Origin: Isoetes taiwanensis
Taxonomy: Eukaryota > Streptophyta > Lycopodiopsida > Isoetales > Isoetaceae
DNA: 64,000 bases
Assembly (NCBI GenBank): GCA_021234155.1
Contig: JAJEKV010000041.1
Coordinates: 1-64,000, forward strand
Direction of reading: 5' to 3'
Shown one piece after another: positions 24,563 through 36,314 of this stretch. The notes under the pieces are model-generated. The model was given only the letters and a program-made list of their open reading frames with translations, was not told the origin of the DNA and ran no database searches. Both the position numbers and the translations under genes were made by a program. Numbering within the stretch: position 1 is the stretch's first letter; each line of letters opens with the position of its first letter.

Positions 24563-26380
24563 AAACTTCTAGAGCATTCCTTCTACAAAAGATTATTTTG
24601 CCTTAAAATAAAAAATTACTATGTGGCCAATATACATACCTCTCATGCTCTCCAAAGCTTTCCGGACATTCTTTTCGTGTTTTGGAGTAGGCATTTTGAC
24701 CACTATCTCCACAACCTGCATATCAAAAATATGAATAAGACTGTAAAGGAATGCACAAAACAGAAGCAAAAGAATGTTGATGATAGCTAGACCGCCATTT
24801 CTTCTCTCCTAAAGTAGTGAAAATATTAGTTTAAAATTTCGACTAGCTGTCCTGGACATAGCAAAGGATCTGCAAGCAGATTGAAGAGACTAAGAAGGGA
24901 AAATACAAATTTCTACACGAACATAATATAATCTGAATATTGTACCTAATTACCCAGTTTGATTTTGAGCTCCGGCATACAGCGATGACAAATGCTTTAA
25001 AAAGCCACAGCCAGATTCCACAGTTCGGCTACAATTGGGCTTGCACAGACCTCCGCCATAGTTCGGTTACGACTGCGTTTGCACAGACCTTCGCCCTATT
25101 TTGCCTAGAACAGTTGTTCATTTCTTCCTTGGAGTCTAAATCCCGCCAATCAGATCGATGAGCTGGATTAATCTCCTCCATTAATTTAAATTGTTTCCCG
25201 CCCGCTGGCGGTTTTAATTTTTGCGTTGCCTGGGGCAACTCTTGTTAGCGAGTGACGTTTTATTTTAATTTTAGATAATCTATTATGGAATATATATTGG
25301 ATTGATGGGTAGGATGGGATTTTACGTGATATTGGCATAGGGCATTTGGAGGGCACGTGTTGTGCGTGAGGAGGCGTTAATGCCATAGTTACAAAACATG
25401 GCCACGGGCAACACAGGTCCTTAATTGTTAGAACACGAAAATGACAATGGAACATGGAAACGGATAACACGGGAATATTCTCAAAATATTTTGAATTTCT
25501 AAAAAAACAAAAATCTCGTTCTAATTAATGCAATCCTCTTAAATCATCTGACCAATAGTGTTAAACCCTTATGACGACTAGTATTATAAATGCAATGCAA
25601 TTCCCTTAATCATCATATATTGCTTAGTTTTCTAGTTCCTAGTTAATCATCATATATTTTCTAGTTTCCTAGTTAATCATCATATATTTCTCATTTCTTA
25701 GTTTAGCTTCCTAGTAAAACAATTACATGGAATCCTAGTTAAATTAAACACCTTAGGAGCAACCTCTTTTCGTTACATGGTGGAGATCGATTGTAGGTAA
25801 TTATAAGCCAGATGATGTGAATCTTCATTGGAAAAGGCTCCACTTTGCAAGGCAATAAGAAGGAAAGAAGCAGTGGGCATAGTATGGAAGACAATAAGAG
25901 TAAGCATACCTTTGTCTATGCTAAATTGTAGTTGTATAATACATAAAATACCATAACCTGCTTTCCAAATCATTAGCGAGGTTCTTGAAGTTAGGTTCAT
26001 AGGTGCATATCAAACGATGACATGCCTGTGTTTTTATGCTATATGTTTGAATGTTTAGCTCATCTATTCAAATTAGCTTGATCCATCTATTCCAATTAGC
26101 TTAAGGATTCCCTAGGTAGATAATATATCATACTTTACAAGCAACCCATTGTTGTTGGATTTGAACAATATTATTTGAAACATCTTTATTTCATGTTAAA
26201 ATTGCACAAGCTTCTCTTGCATATATCCGACATAAAATGGTGGTTTGTGCATTTTGCTTATGATCCTTCAATTTATTTCTAACCTATTATGGCTGGTGAA
26301 AAAGCTTGTTGTCATGTAGGCATTCGAAAGTGATGGGACCTATTTTGCCCTCAAATATATTAGTTTTTTATATATAGACC
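24563..26380. other. Non-coding stretch
   Basis: No gene recognised. The phrase TAGTTAATCATCATATAT[T/A]T recurs near 25610-25690. Confidence 0.4.
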
Positions 26381-26489
26381 CGGTTCTTCATCAACGAAGC
26401 ACGCGACTTAGAGGTGTTAAGAAGGGTGCTCCAATTCCTATATATGTTGTTGATAACGGATCTGTACATGAACCTTTGTTGCATGGTTC

Positions 26490-27020
26490 GTAAAGCTTGG
26501 CATGTTGGAGTCCAGGTGGCATGTTTGAGCCACCTTGGCATGTTGGAATCCACGTGGCATGTTTGAGCCCACGTGGCATATGAGAGTTGGCGTGGCATGT
26601 TTGAGCCAACTAGGTGGCATGGTGGATCCTAGGGGTACAACATTTGAACCACAAAAAATAACTTATGAAATCAACTAAACCATTGAACAATTCCTTATTA
26701 GAATATTTTAAGGTCATTAATGTTTGAATTGGAATGTTTGAGCCACCTTGGCATGTTGGAGCCTAGGTGGCGTGCTTGAGCCACCTTGGCATGTTAGAGC
26801 CCACATGGCATGGTTGAGCCACCTCGGCATGCTGGAGCCCATGTGGCATGTACAGAGCCAAATGGCAGATCCTAGGGGCACAACATTTGAAGTAGAAAAA
26901 ATAATACATTAAATCAATTAAACCATTAAAAAATATTTCATTAGAAATGGCATTTTTAGTCCATAATGTTTGAATTGGAATGTTGGAACCACCTTGGCAT
27001 GTTGGAGCCTGGGTGCCGTG
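26490..27020. repeat. Minisatellite GGCATGTTTGAGCCACCTT in a 235-bp higher-order unit
   Basis: Units near 20-22 bp (TTGGCATGTTGGAGYCCA, GTGGCATGTTTGAGCCA) alternate in blocks at 26497-26630, 26725-26870 and 26965-27015. Between blocks a spacer beginning GATCCTAGGGG[T/C]ACAACATTTGAA repeats, giving a larger period of about 235 bp. Minus-strand frames stay open in more than one phase (NMPRGFQHAK-like repeats) because of the unit, not because of a gene. Confidence 0.85.
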
Positions 27021-27029
27021 TTTCAATGC

Positions 27030-27990
27030 AAGTCAAAATGCGACAGATGGATGACTTACCCACCTCGGAACTGCGAATCGGCTCTGCCAACGGAATATGT
27101 TGACATTACCCTAGGGACCAAGTTCCGTGGGTAGAAGACCAAAACTTGGCCAAGAAGCGCCAAAGGACCTCAGCTCGAACACACTTGTAGTCAGTGAAGA
27201 AAAGTCTAGAAAACTAGTCTGCGCCATGAAAGGCTATGTGTACATGTCATGAGGTTGTGGTGACGAATATATGTGGTACAACCCATTGCATGTCAACCCA
27301 TTCACAGAATGATAATTCGACTGCGTGGTTGCATCCAAATCGCCAAGGCTATCCTAGAACACATGTTTGAAAAGTAGAGGATTGTTTAACTTTCCGGATT
27401 GCCAAGTACATGCTATCTTTACACTATAGTACTAGGCCAGGAGCACATCGAGCAAAAGGTTGACTAGTTGCCTATAGCAAATCGAGTTTGGCTCTGTTGA
27501 TAGCTGGTTCCCAGTGTAAATTAAATGTTTGAACTCACGCACAAAGGCAAAATCCCATTTTGAGCTCAAGGAAGTGGTTGAATTAGGGGAATATGCCATC
27601 TTCCTGTACGTAACGAAAGGGGAAAATTTGGGCGTTGGCACATCCGTGTGGTGGATGCCCATTTTTTTCTTTTTTGGGATGTTTCATGGAACATGAACTA
27701 CCATTTCAATGGTGGCATTAACAGATGGATCTGTTTTAATGCCTCGATACTTAAATCCTACTAAGTCTGTAGGGAGCTTGTGTGCAGGTTCCCTCGCGGG
27801 TTTGAAGAGAGACTTGAAGAGGGAGAACAAAAAAACCCTTCCTAGACACCGGCTCCAAACTTGCCTCGTTGCGATGGCTCGTAACAAGTTGGACATCGTG
27901 TGATCAGGCATGTCAGATGGCAGAAAATGACTGTTTGCGCAACTGCATCCAAAATTCCAAAGTTATCCTAGACCACATGTTTGAGAAGTA
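27030..27990. other. Non-coding stretch
   Basis: No gene recognised. Two similar phrases at about 27330-27380 and 27935-27990 (GCATCCAAATCGCCAAGG.. and GCATCCAAAATTCCAAAG.., each followed by ATCCTAGA and ACATGTTTGA) show an old dispersed repeat. Confidence 0.4.
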
Positions 27991-28058
27991 GACGCGTAAA
28001 ACACATTTTCTAAACTATTGATGAATTCAAAACATTGTACGATTGTAGAATTCATGTA

Positions 28059-28117
28059 GAACACGATTGCAAATTAAACGGGAGTGTTGCATCACTCCCG
28101 TTTCAAAGATTCCCTTT
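28059..28117. repeat. Left terminal inverted repeat
   Basis: Contains ATTAAACGGGAG and CAAAGATTCCCTTT, both mirrored at the right end. Within it AAACGGGAGTG and CACTCCCGTTT (28077-28103) also form their own hairpin. Confidence 0.8.
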
Positions 28118-28411
28118 AAAAAAATACCATGTTTCTAAAATAAGCCTTTTTTGATAGTTGTTGAGAATTTATGGAGGTTCGCATTTTTTTTCATGCCATT
28201 TTGGCCCATCATTAGACGAAAACTTTGTACTTATGAAATAGAAATCATAAAAATAGCGAAATTTAGGCATAGACTTGAAGAGACTGAAAGCATTACAAAA
28301 AAAAAACACCAGAATAGAAAGGAAAAAAAAGTATTATGTTTTTAATAAATTATTGTACATCAATATTGAAGATTCATTGTAATAAATAATGATACTTTTT
28401 ATATGCAGTAG

Positions 28412-31400
28412 TCAAAGATCTACATCATAGTCCTCCTCATTCTTTTTCTTTGCTCTCGCCATCTCGTCCTTGTTTCTATCTCTGCTCCTTTGCTGTGAGA
28501 CTTGAGTTTTTATCCTCTTTGTCCTCTGGAATGGTAGCTAAAGCTACTTCTTTAAGCTCTGCAAAAGGTTGCCTCATCGTCTAGTGAGTTGGAGAATGGA
28601 GGTCAGATCTCTCGAGGGCGTTAGTTTAGCATAATCGATGAAGACTTGGCCCCTAACTCTTGATTTTCATCCGTAAAGTAGGTAAGGCAGCCAGTCTCAT
28701 CTTCACAAAATGCACAACCTCCTTATCAATATCCACGGCTACGGTTCCATGGCCCTTCTTAAGTGCACATGCGATAGTAGTACCAGAATCCGGAGAAAGC
28801 ATCAAGCACCCAATCTCCTCGGGCGAGAAACATGTCCGGGAGATGGTTGATGAGCTTTTGTGGTTTCGTAGTGATTCACAATCCTGCCTTGTGCACTTGG
28901 GTCCCTGCAATTTCGTAAAGACTGCTTTGGAAACTCTAGGACGTTTGAAAAGTTTTGACAAAGGCGGTGTTAAAGTGATCCATGGTCCTCTTCCCATCAA
29001 AACTCCAATAAGCTACATGAAGGTACTCTACCTTGCTGAGCAACCTTGGTCCTCCACCATGGTAGTTGATGTTCGTTTTGTACCTAGTGAAGCGTTTAAA
29101 GTGATGTTAGCAAAAAAGAAAAACACTTGAAAACCGTAAAACGGAAATACTATTCCGGAATACACACTACGTAATTAAAGAGAAAAGTAATTGTATTACG
29201 GAATAAGACTTACCGCATTAAGGTTTTTCATATCCCGCCTGAACCGAGAACCAAAGTGATTTTTGAAAGCTGATTCCACCAAGCCAGACTGCATGCTCGA
29301 ATGGAACGTAACTAAACGCCAATGTTTGGCCGTTGAGATCTGCTTGATTCCTTCAATGAAAGCATTAAACTCTGAAAATTTGAAGGGCTGGTCGTCAGAT
29401 CTGGCGCCTTTAAGCTTAAACCCATAGGGAAGATCAGCAATAACCAAAGTAAAGTCCTGTGGCTTAACCGTTCCGACAAGGTTCGTGCAATCACCATGAA
29501 TGATTGAATATAAATTGTTTTGATCAAACATGCAGAATCTCTCGTAGTCGGATGGTTCTGGCTCAACAGTTCTTCTTTTCGACTAACGACCTCTCTTCCC
29601 GTCTTTGTTCTAACCAAATTCATAAAGCCCCTCGGGTAGGTCTTTATTTTTCTTTTTGCTCTAAAGAAAACAAAACAACAACCCATCAAGAGATCGTTTG
29701 TGCAGAGAGAAGGAATTCTAAGTGTAATTACCCAACCCTCAAAATTTGGTGAATATTGCACAATCGCGCCGTCGGATGTGGCAATTGGGTAGAGTTCCTT
29801 GCACCTTTCCCATGTGTCGGCGTTTAGCTGCTCCATCAAACATGTTTGACATGTTATGACGTTCTTTTGGCTGCAAGACGTTAAGGAAACAATGAGTTTA
29901 AACGAAAGAATGAAGGCAACGTAAAAGAAAAACAAATACAAGTCAAGCTATTTGTATTACGGAATACAAACCGTTAACTTGTGATGCTACCTCGAAACAA
30001 TATGCGAAAATAGTTCTACGCTCAGGGACAAACACATTGCTTGTCTCTAGAAAAGCAATGTGTATTCCGAATACTGATTGCTTCTCTAAAGGAACATGCG
30101 TATTCGAATACAATGTGCCAACATTCGGAGGAGCAATGTGTATTCCGAATACACATGCCTTCCTTCACACGAGCAATGTGTATTCGAATACACAATGCCT
30201 TTCTAGAGACAAGCAATGTGTATTCGAATACACATTGCCCGTGTAAAGGAAGGCATGTGTATTACGGAATACACTAGCTACTGTATGTTTTTGGAATCTA
30301 ACATGCAATAACTAATGTTTGTGTCAGAGAACTTACTTGTGCAATTCCTTTGACATTTCTTCTAGGCTAAACTCCTTATCAACAACTTTTTGGAGAAGCT
30401 GCTCGAGAAGCTCCGTGTCGGAGAAGCCCCCAGATTTCCCTTGGCACGGTAATGGTCATTTCTTTTTGGGTGCGTCCTCGAGGTTTTTTTCTTAGTCGTC
30501 TCCTTTCCCTTGCTCTTTAACCCCCTCGCCGAACATTGTAAATATCTGGTCCCGAGTTCCCAAATCTGTTCAAGAAGATTCCGCGTTAAATAGTTGATTT
30601 GCTATTCGAAATACATTTTGTGCTTACCTTGCCATCTCTAAAAGCTAATCGGAACCGGTTTGTCGTGGCCAATGAGAGACGCCTTTTGTTGGCCTTCGTC
30701 ATATTTCGGCGCGATTCAATGGCACACGCCTCCTTAAGCTCCAAGGAAAATCTTTTTTCTTCAGGTCCTCACCGTACTTTTCCTTGAAAATTACGCACTC
30801 CACGTGCATGAACCGGATCTTGTCGTGAAGCTCATCTTTAGTTTATATTCGTTTATCGGCATTGTGGGTGTTGGCAACGATTTTCGCTTCTTCATCGGTA
30901 AGACCACGATGAGCAGTAAGTAGGGGGCGAAAGGTACCTCGGGTTCTTCTTCTCTTTATAAAGTTGCCTTCTTGCCTTAAAGGCGTGATTGCCTCCCAAG
31001 GCGTAGTGAGTGTAGGTCTCTGCGTTTTCTCTCATCATAGTCCCGGGGGTTTTGCACTCTTCCCCGTCAACAAGGACAACTATTGGGGCCACATGAGCAT
31101 TTGGATTGCTCCTTATTCTCGCCTTTGAGTTCCTTAAGTGATCGGCATAAATTTTGCGAACCTGAAGTGGCCTTTCACCAGCTTCATTTTTCGATTGGAA
31201 GCTTCATTGAAGTGGCCCGGCAAATAAATGACACCTTGCACAAACTTGTGCAGGTTAATCTCTTCCATCTTTTCACCGCTTTTGTCAACTTTTTTTTCCT
31301 TAATAGCAACACCAGGTGCTTTACCCTTCCCCTTCTTCTTCTTAGGTTCCTCGGAAATATCCTCTGCTGCAATTAAAGCCGTGCCGCTTTTTTTAGGCTC

Positions 31401-31925
31401 TTTAGCGGCAAATCGCTTTCCCTTGGCCGCTTCTTTGGTGGTGGTGGCGGTGGCCTTTTTACGGACTGATGGACTCCCAGTTGTGATGATGCCTTTGCTT
31501 TCGGGCTTGGTTGGTCATCCTCTTCCCCTTGTGATGACTCGCTGTAGGGGAAGTCTTCGCTCGTTATTAGCTTGAACGTAGTTGATGATGGCCCTGAGGC
31601 GACCTCTTCCGAGGTAGTGAGAAACATACTTATATAGAGGATGAGGATTTACTTTCACCACTCTAAAATAGGATTCATCAACATGAATAAAGCCTTGGGA
31701 TGTCTGAAAAGACAGTCTCCCTCGCTGGCCGGACTCCCCAGCTACTTCACTCACGGCCTGGATGGTGCCCATGCAGACAAATTCCCTCTCATCGTACCTT
31801 TTTGCTCCAGCACTCCGACAGACATGTAGGAAAGTAAGTGTGCTGTACTTTCCAGAAGTACCCCTTGTAAAAAACCATTGAGTTTGAAAGTTTTCGTAGA
31901 TAGATAGCGGTAGATGTCTCCTCAA
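28412..31925 (-). CDS. ParB/Srx-like domain fused to DNA N4/N6 methyltransferase, multi-exon
   Basis: The best model reads leftward in many exons. The N-terminal part (31925-31400) is unrecognised and has a nuclear-localisation-like PPPPPPKKRPRE. At 31150-30850 come NPNAHVAPIVVLVDGEE, ALGGNHAFKARRQL and GLTDEEAKIVANTHNADK, the hallmark order of ParB/sulfiredoxin-fold domains (GGNHR motif with Ala for Arg). Then KDELHDKIRFMHVECVIFK follows. Introns are seen at 30633 (GTAAGC..CAG), about 30338-29889 (GTAAGT..TTGCAG), about 29735-29577 and 29213 (GTAAGT). The methylase is beta-class: motif IV LVIADLPYG (29421-29447) precedes motif I SPDSGTTIACAL and VAVDIDKEVV (28720-28800). The C-terminus is basic, ending DYDVDL with the stop at 28412. 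Such fusions are known from phages and bacteria and modify adenine or cytosine. Frame breaks near 31180, 30870 and 30490 are unexplained. Confidence 0.72.
29196..29584 (-). CDS. Methyltransferase exon with catalytic motif IV
   Basis: Part of the gene above. The exon opens after a possible acceptor at about 29577 and reads EPEPSDYERFCMFDQNNLYS, IIHGDCTN and DFTLVIADLPYGFKLKG, then DQPFKFSEFNAFIEGIKQI. The DLPYG is the DPPY-type catalytic motif (Asp-Leu-Pro-Tyr), and the preceding GDC is typical of the start of beta-class enzymes. It stops at a GTAAGT donor (29213). Confidence 0.75.
30060..30273. repeat. Palindrome array 1: six sites, period about 40 bp
   Basis: Six sites with core TATTC(C)GAATA or TATTACGGAATA start near 30063, 30101, 30141, 30181, 30221 and 30260. 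Several extend to GCAATGTGTATTCGAATACA plus CATTGC, a 26-bp palindrome at 30214-30239. The spacers differ. The array lies in an intron of the methylase gene (between donor near 30338 and acceptor near 29889). Single sites occur at 29151-29162, 29193-29204 and 29953-29968, also in introns. Confidence 0.9.
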
Positions 31926-32237
31926 CCCTTCTCCGTGGGGTGCGGTTTCGTTGGGATTTTAACGGTCCTCTTGTGTTGTTTCTTGCTGCCTTCTTGTCTG
32001 TGCAAATTGTGTGTAAACACGATCTTGTTAGAGAAAGCAGTGGCAAAAAACTATTCCAGAATACAAAATGTCTTGCGAAAAGGAAAAAACAAGGGCAAAA
32101 AGAGGACAAAAATGCCAAAACAACACTGCAATCTTGACAAAAAAACAGGTCTAAACAAGTTTTAGAAGCAGAAAAAACACCTAAAGTTACTACAAAAATC
32201 ACGGAAAAATAACCTTACAAAACATAAGAACACGAAA

Positions 32238-32381
32238 GTGTATTCCGTAATACACTTTCGCCTTTGAGGGAAGGCGAAAGTGTATTCCAGAATACACTTT
32301 CGCCTTTCCTCGAAGGCGTAAGTGTATCCCGGAATACACTTACCCCTTTCCTCGAAGGCGTAAGTGTATTCCGGAATACAC
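32238..32381. repeat. Palindrome array 2: four sites, exact 42-bp period
   Basis: GTGTATTCCGTAATACAC, GTGTATTCCAGAATACAC, GTGTATCCCGGAATACAC and GTGTATTCCGGAATACAC start at 32238, 32280, 32322 and 32364. Spacers read CTTTCGCCTT-GAGGGAAGGCGAAA or close variants and extend the dyads. The array sits between the two divergent genes, upstream of both coding regions. Confidence 0.92.
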
Positions 32382-32794
32382 GTACGCCTTCGTATAAAAT
32401 ATTCCTAATAAGAAAACGGATTACACAAATGATTGTACCTTGTACTTTCTTACTCACCTCTCCATGTTTTCTCTATGAGTATCGGAATACAGCTCTGAAT
32501 ATTATAATCGAAGCTGGCGCTGGCGACTTCAGCTCAGAGACTGGAATACGCAACTGAAGGCGTCAAAATTTCCTTTTAAAGGTGTCCATTCCGTCTTGCT
32601 CGTTTTCTATGTGAAGTGGAATCGTTTGGCCTTTCTTGTTACGCTCTAGTGTATTCGGGAATAGCTTTTAGTTTGCCTTTAAGCTTATTGTTGCGGGAAC
32701 TTCTACTTGTAGTAGGCGGGCTTGTATTCGGAATAAGAAAAGCTCGGCGAGAGAAAACATTATCTAAACTCTACACTGTTTTGCAGTTCTTAAG

Positions 32795-35700
32795 ATGACA
32801 AACCGCTTCGTCAACAAACTTCCACCACCTTTCGTTGTCTCAAGCTCGTCTAGTTCTGAGGACACACTCGGGACCAACGCCGTTTCTTCTGAAGACCGGT
32901 TTTCTCCGACTCCTACCTCTACTTCATCGTTCTTGCTTCTTGAAAAGTCACCGAGTCCAGCACGTAACAGACTTCCACCACCCTTCCAACCATCACCAAG
33001 TCCTAGGACCTGACACGGCATCTCCTTCCAAAGAATCACCACCAGTTCGGAGCAGGTTGCCACCACCCTTTGTTCCATCCCCGGACCTACGAAGCTCCAC
33101 AACAAAGGGTGCTCAAGAACAAGCTACCCCCGCCTTTTGTAGTTTCGCCTCCTTCCGTGCAAACATACAAGGAACACAGAAAAACACGTAAGACCGTGAG
33201 ATTCACTACAATTTCTCTCACCAGGACTTCACTACAAATGAAGACGAAGCTCCAAAGATGCACTCCTCTTCACACAACAACGGTTGTGACACATGGATTT
33301 GCGTAATTCCAAATCCGCTCTAAAGGAGATGTTTGCAAGAACTCCTTTTCAAGATGGTACAAGAACACTGATGCCACAACCTCTTATGGGCCATCACCAC
33401 CCTTTAACATTTGTACCCAGCCTATTCCTGAACAACTTCACGTGGTCTGCTTTTCCTCTACAAGCACACCACTCGGGACGAGGAAGTCACCCCCAGAGTA
33501 GAAGTTTCATCGAAGATGAAGACACCAACGAGGAACAAAGAGATTACATGTTCTCCACCAATCTTCAAAGAAATTCAAGGTGGATTTTGGTTTGAGGGCT
33601 TGCTCCTCTCAAAGAAGAAGAAATCTTATGGATGAACGTAAAATGAGGAGACTTTTTGAGAACTAAATGCTGCTCATTGGGTTGCATCAACAGATTTAAC
33701 ATGGCTAAATTACGGCGATTAGAGACAACTACAGTTCCATGACATTGGCGGATCGAATGCCTACTTAGCTTATCATGTAAGACCGCACCGCAACACCTTC
33801 TTGCACTACATTAACCGTCCAAGAAGTTTGCCGAAAATGTTTTATGGTTGTCCACCGCTTAGGGTCCACAAGAATGTCTAGAATACACAAAAGATCGGAC
33901 AAAAATCCAAAGAATCGATGATCATTGTGGACCAAGAAGAGTTGTAACCATGCATGCCCTTTGCCTTTGTGTCATGGATGGAGAAATATTTTAGAGAAAC
34001 ATGTGAGAAGCTACCTAACGGCAACATGTATCATTTAACCGATAACATCACCAAAAAGATGTTTTTAATGAGTACAAAGAGACTTGCACTCGGCTTGAAA
34101 CATCTCTTACTCACACTTCACCGTGACCGGGAAAAGTGAATTCGGTCTTGTGAAAATTCTAGAAAACATAGAATGTCCGTTTTGCTCGAGGTGTGCGAAA
34201 TTAAAGAGTCAACGAAACCGCGAAAGACAGAGGTCGAAAAGAAGTAAGTTCATGTTCTCCAATCTCTCACTTGTTTTGAGAGAAAATGCTTTGACCTGAT
34301 TTCTTCTACAGATATTGTGCAATGTAAACCTTGCCGACATCGTGGAACAACAAGCGGCAGAGAGAAGAAAGCTTGCCAAGCATAGAAAAAAAAAGCTCTT
34401 GAACGTCCACCGCAATACATGTGTTGTGATTGATGGAATGGACCAAAAAAAAAAAAACAACTCTACCACATTTCTTGAACATTCCTAAAGATGTGCCAGA
34501 GGAATGTTTTGTTAAGGTCCACCTTGTAGGAGCTATGGTCTTCAAAGGAAGTCTAAGGTGCAAAGTATTTTGACGTATCCAAATTTGCATGGTGACCCGA
34601 ACCTCACAATTACAGCTTCTTAACAAGGTCCCGTGGCGAGCAAGAGCAATTACCACCGGTGCTTTATCTCGCAACTTGACAATACTACAAGGGAGAACAA
34701 GAATCAAACACTCTTTATGCGTCTTGTGCCATGTTAGTGGAGCTAGGGATCTTTAGAAAAGTGAAGCTTCGGTTTCTTACTTGTAGGCCACACTCATGAT
34801 CGAGATTGACCAAATGTTCAAGAGATTTTCTAATTATGCCTTTAGAAGGAAGAAGGCTTTTTCTGCTTCCTTCTTTAGTTCGAATTATTGAAGATTCTTA
34901 CACTCCTACTCCAAAGGGTCGATCTTCTTAAAGAGATCGCTGATTTCAGAGAGTTTGTTTTCTCTCAACGCTCAAACAGAGAACAAGCCGTGAACAAGTT
35001 GAATGATCTCACCTTTCAACATCATATCAAGTTCTACTTGAAGGATGGCCAAAGCTTCTTCAGGGAAGAAGTATACCACAACTAAGGACTGAGTCCGCCA
35101 GAGGGATTACGCTTCCTTAAATATATTCCGACACTTCCTTCATAGAACGTCTTGAGCAACTTCCTCTCAAAAATCCTAAGGAGTCCAAGGTAAGAAAAGT
35201 ACCCCGAGTCATCCTTAAAAGCCATTGAAAATGGAATTTCCTCAGGCTTTAAGTACTTCTTAGAAGAAGATCGGATGTGGTGGAGTAATTTCTTTCTAAC
35301 GTAAAATTGTTGTACAAAAATATAGCTCTAAGACAGTTTGCAAGAACCATTTCAATGGCCTAACACCTTCCATCAACCCCAAAGACCAAGCGTGTCCAAG
35401 CAAAGGCTACATTTGCACCTGCAAGAGAAGACGAGGAGGACCGAGTCATGTACCTCGACCAAGACGCGAGGAATGAGCCCCAAGGTAATATCACACGAAA
35501 TTACCAAAGGTATGCTAATTGCTCTTCCTCGACCGAGGAGGATGACAAAGGTCGACCGCTCGGATAGTAAAAGTGCTTGACACACGGTCAAGGAGGAAGG
35601 CTTAGTCACTAAACTCAAGATTCATTGGCTTGCAACACGCCGAAAATGCTTTTGAAGGTAGATATGAGTTAGAAATGAGAAGCCAAGGAAAAGGGAGAAA

Positions 35701-36020
35701 GTCCAAGAAGGTGGGTTGTAGGGACGAAATGAACCTTAATGACGGACTATATTGTGCTATGATTTTAAATTGAAATCGACAATCGCTCACGCCGAAGACT
35801 ATCAATTTGCTTAAAAAAGCTTGTAATTATGAAGAAGATGATGAAGAAGGTGGTGACAATGCTTCACCGTCTGTTGATAGTGATGAGGAAGATAACTCAA
35901 GCACTTCCTCGAAAGTGACGAAGAAAGAAGTGAAGGTGATGACGATGGCATAAATGAACATGAGGACGCCCCGATCCCTCTCTCATCACTCCTCACACTT
36001 TTGCACATAATCGAGTCTTA
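32795..36020 (+). CDS. DUF7869-like protein, probable DDE transposase, frame-interrupted
   Basis: The ATG at 32795 follows a 3' splice site TTTTGCAG (32785). The N-terminal part holds four NKLPPPFVV/RNRLPPPFQPSPS-like repeats (32813-33150). After unassigned segments comes KHRKKKLLNVHRNTCVVIDG followed by MDQKK and LPHFLNIPKDVPEECFVKVH (34375-34525), TTRENKNQT and CAMLVELGIFRKVKL (34680-34770), a GHTHD-like block (34784-34800) and RVDLLKEIADFREFVF (34912-34960). From memory this order (DGMDQ, LDN--RENKNQ, GHTH--ID--F) matches the DUF7869 family. The conserved Asp residues suggest an RNase H-fold nuclease core; this assignment is inference. An intron is visible at about 34237-34312 (GTAAGT..CTACAG). 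The end has an acidic stretch YEEDDEEGGDNASPSVDSDE (35825-35884). Several one-base breaks remain. Confidence 0.62.
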
Positions 36021-36314
36021 GAAAAAGATCAGAATTTTGATGTGAATATGAAGATTCTATCTTCAAATTTTGAGAATACTACAGCCAATTCTGGGACTTA
36101 CTTCAATTTTTTTGTTAAATATTTTATCCTCCTCGAAATTAGAGTTTCTCTCTTAAAACATACTTTTAAGAACATTCTTTTTGCTAAGAAAAGTGACACT
36201 TTAAAAAAGTCAATTCCTTCGTTGCAAAAAAAAATTAGTCATTTTGGGGTCAAAATAGAATTTCATGCATCTTTTTTTTTTTAACCTCATTTTACCCCCT
36301 TTTTTGTAAAAAAA

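Noticed and set aside
26368-27026. Overlapping minus-strand ORFs with repeated MPRGxxHA
   Set aside because: All are produced by the minisatellite unit in several frames.
28660-29130. 156-residue plus-strand ORF
   Set aside because: It is antisense to the methylase exon, whose motifs and splice sites support the minus strand.
30060-32381. CRISPR array
   Set aside because: Repeat spacing looks CRISPR-like, but the repeats are short full palindromes with 20-bp related spacers, in intronic and intergenic plant DNA, and no Cas genes are present.
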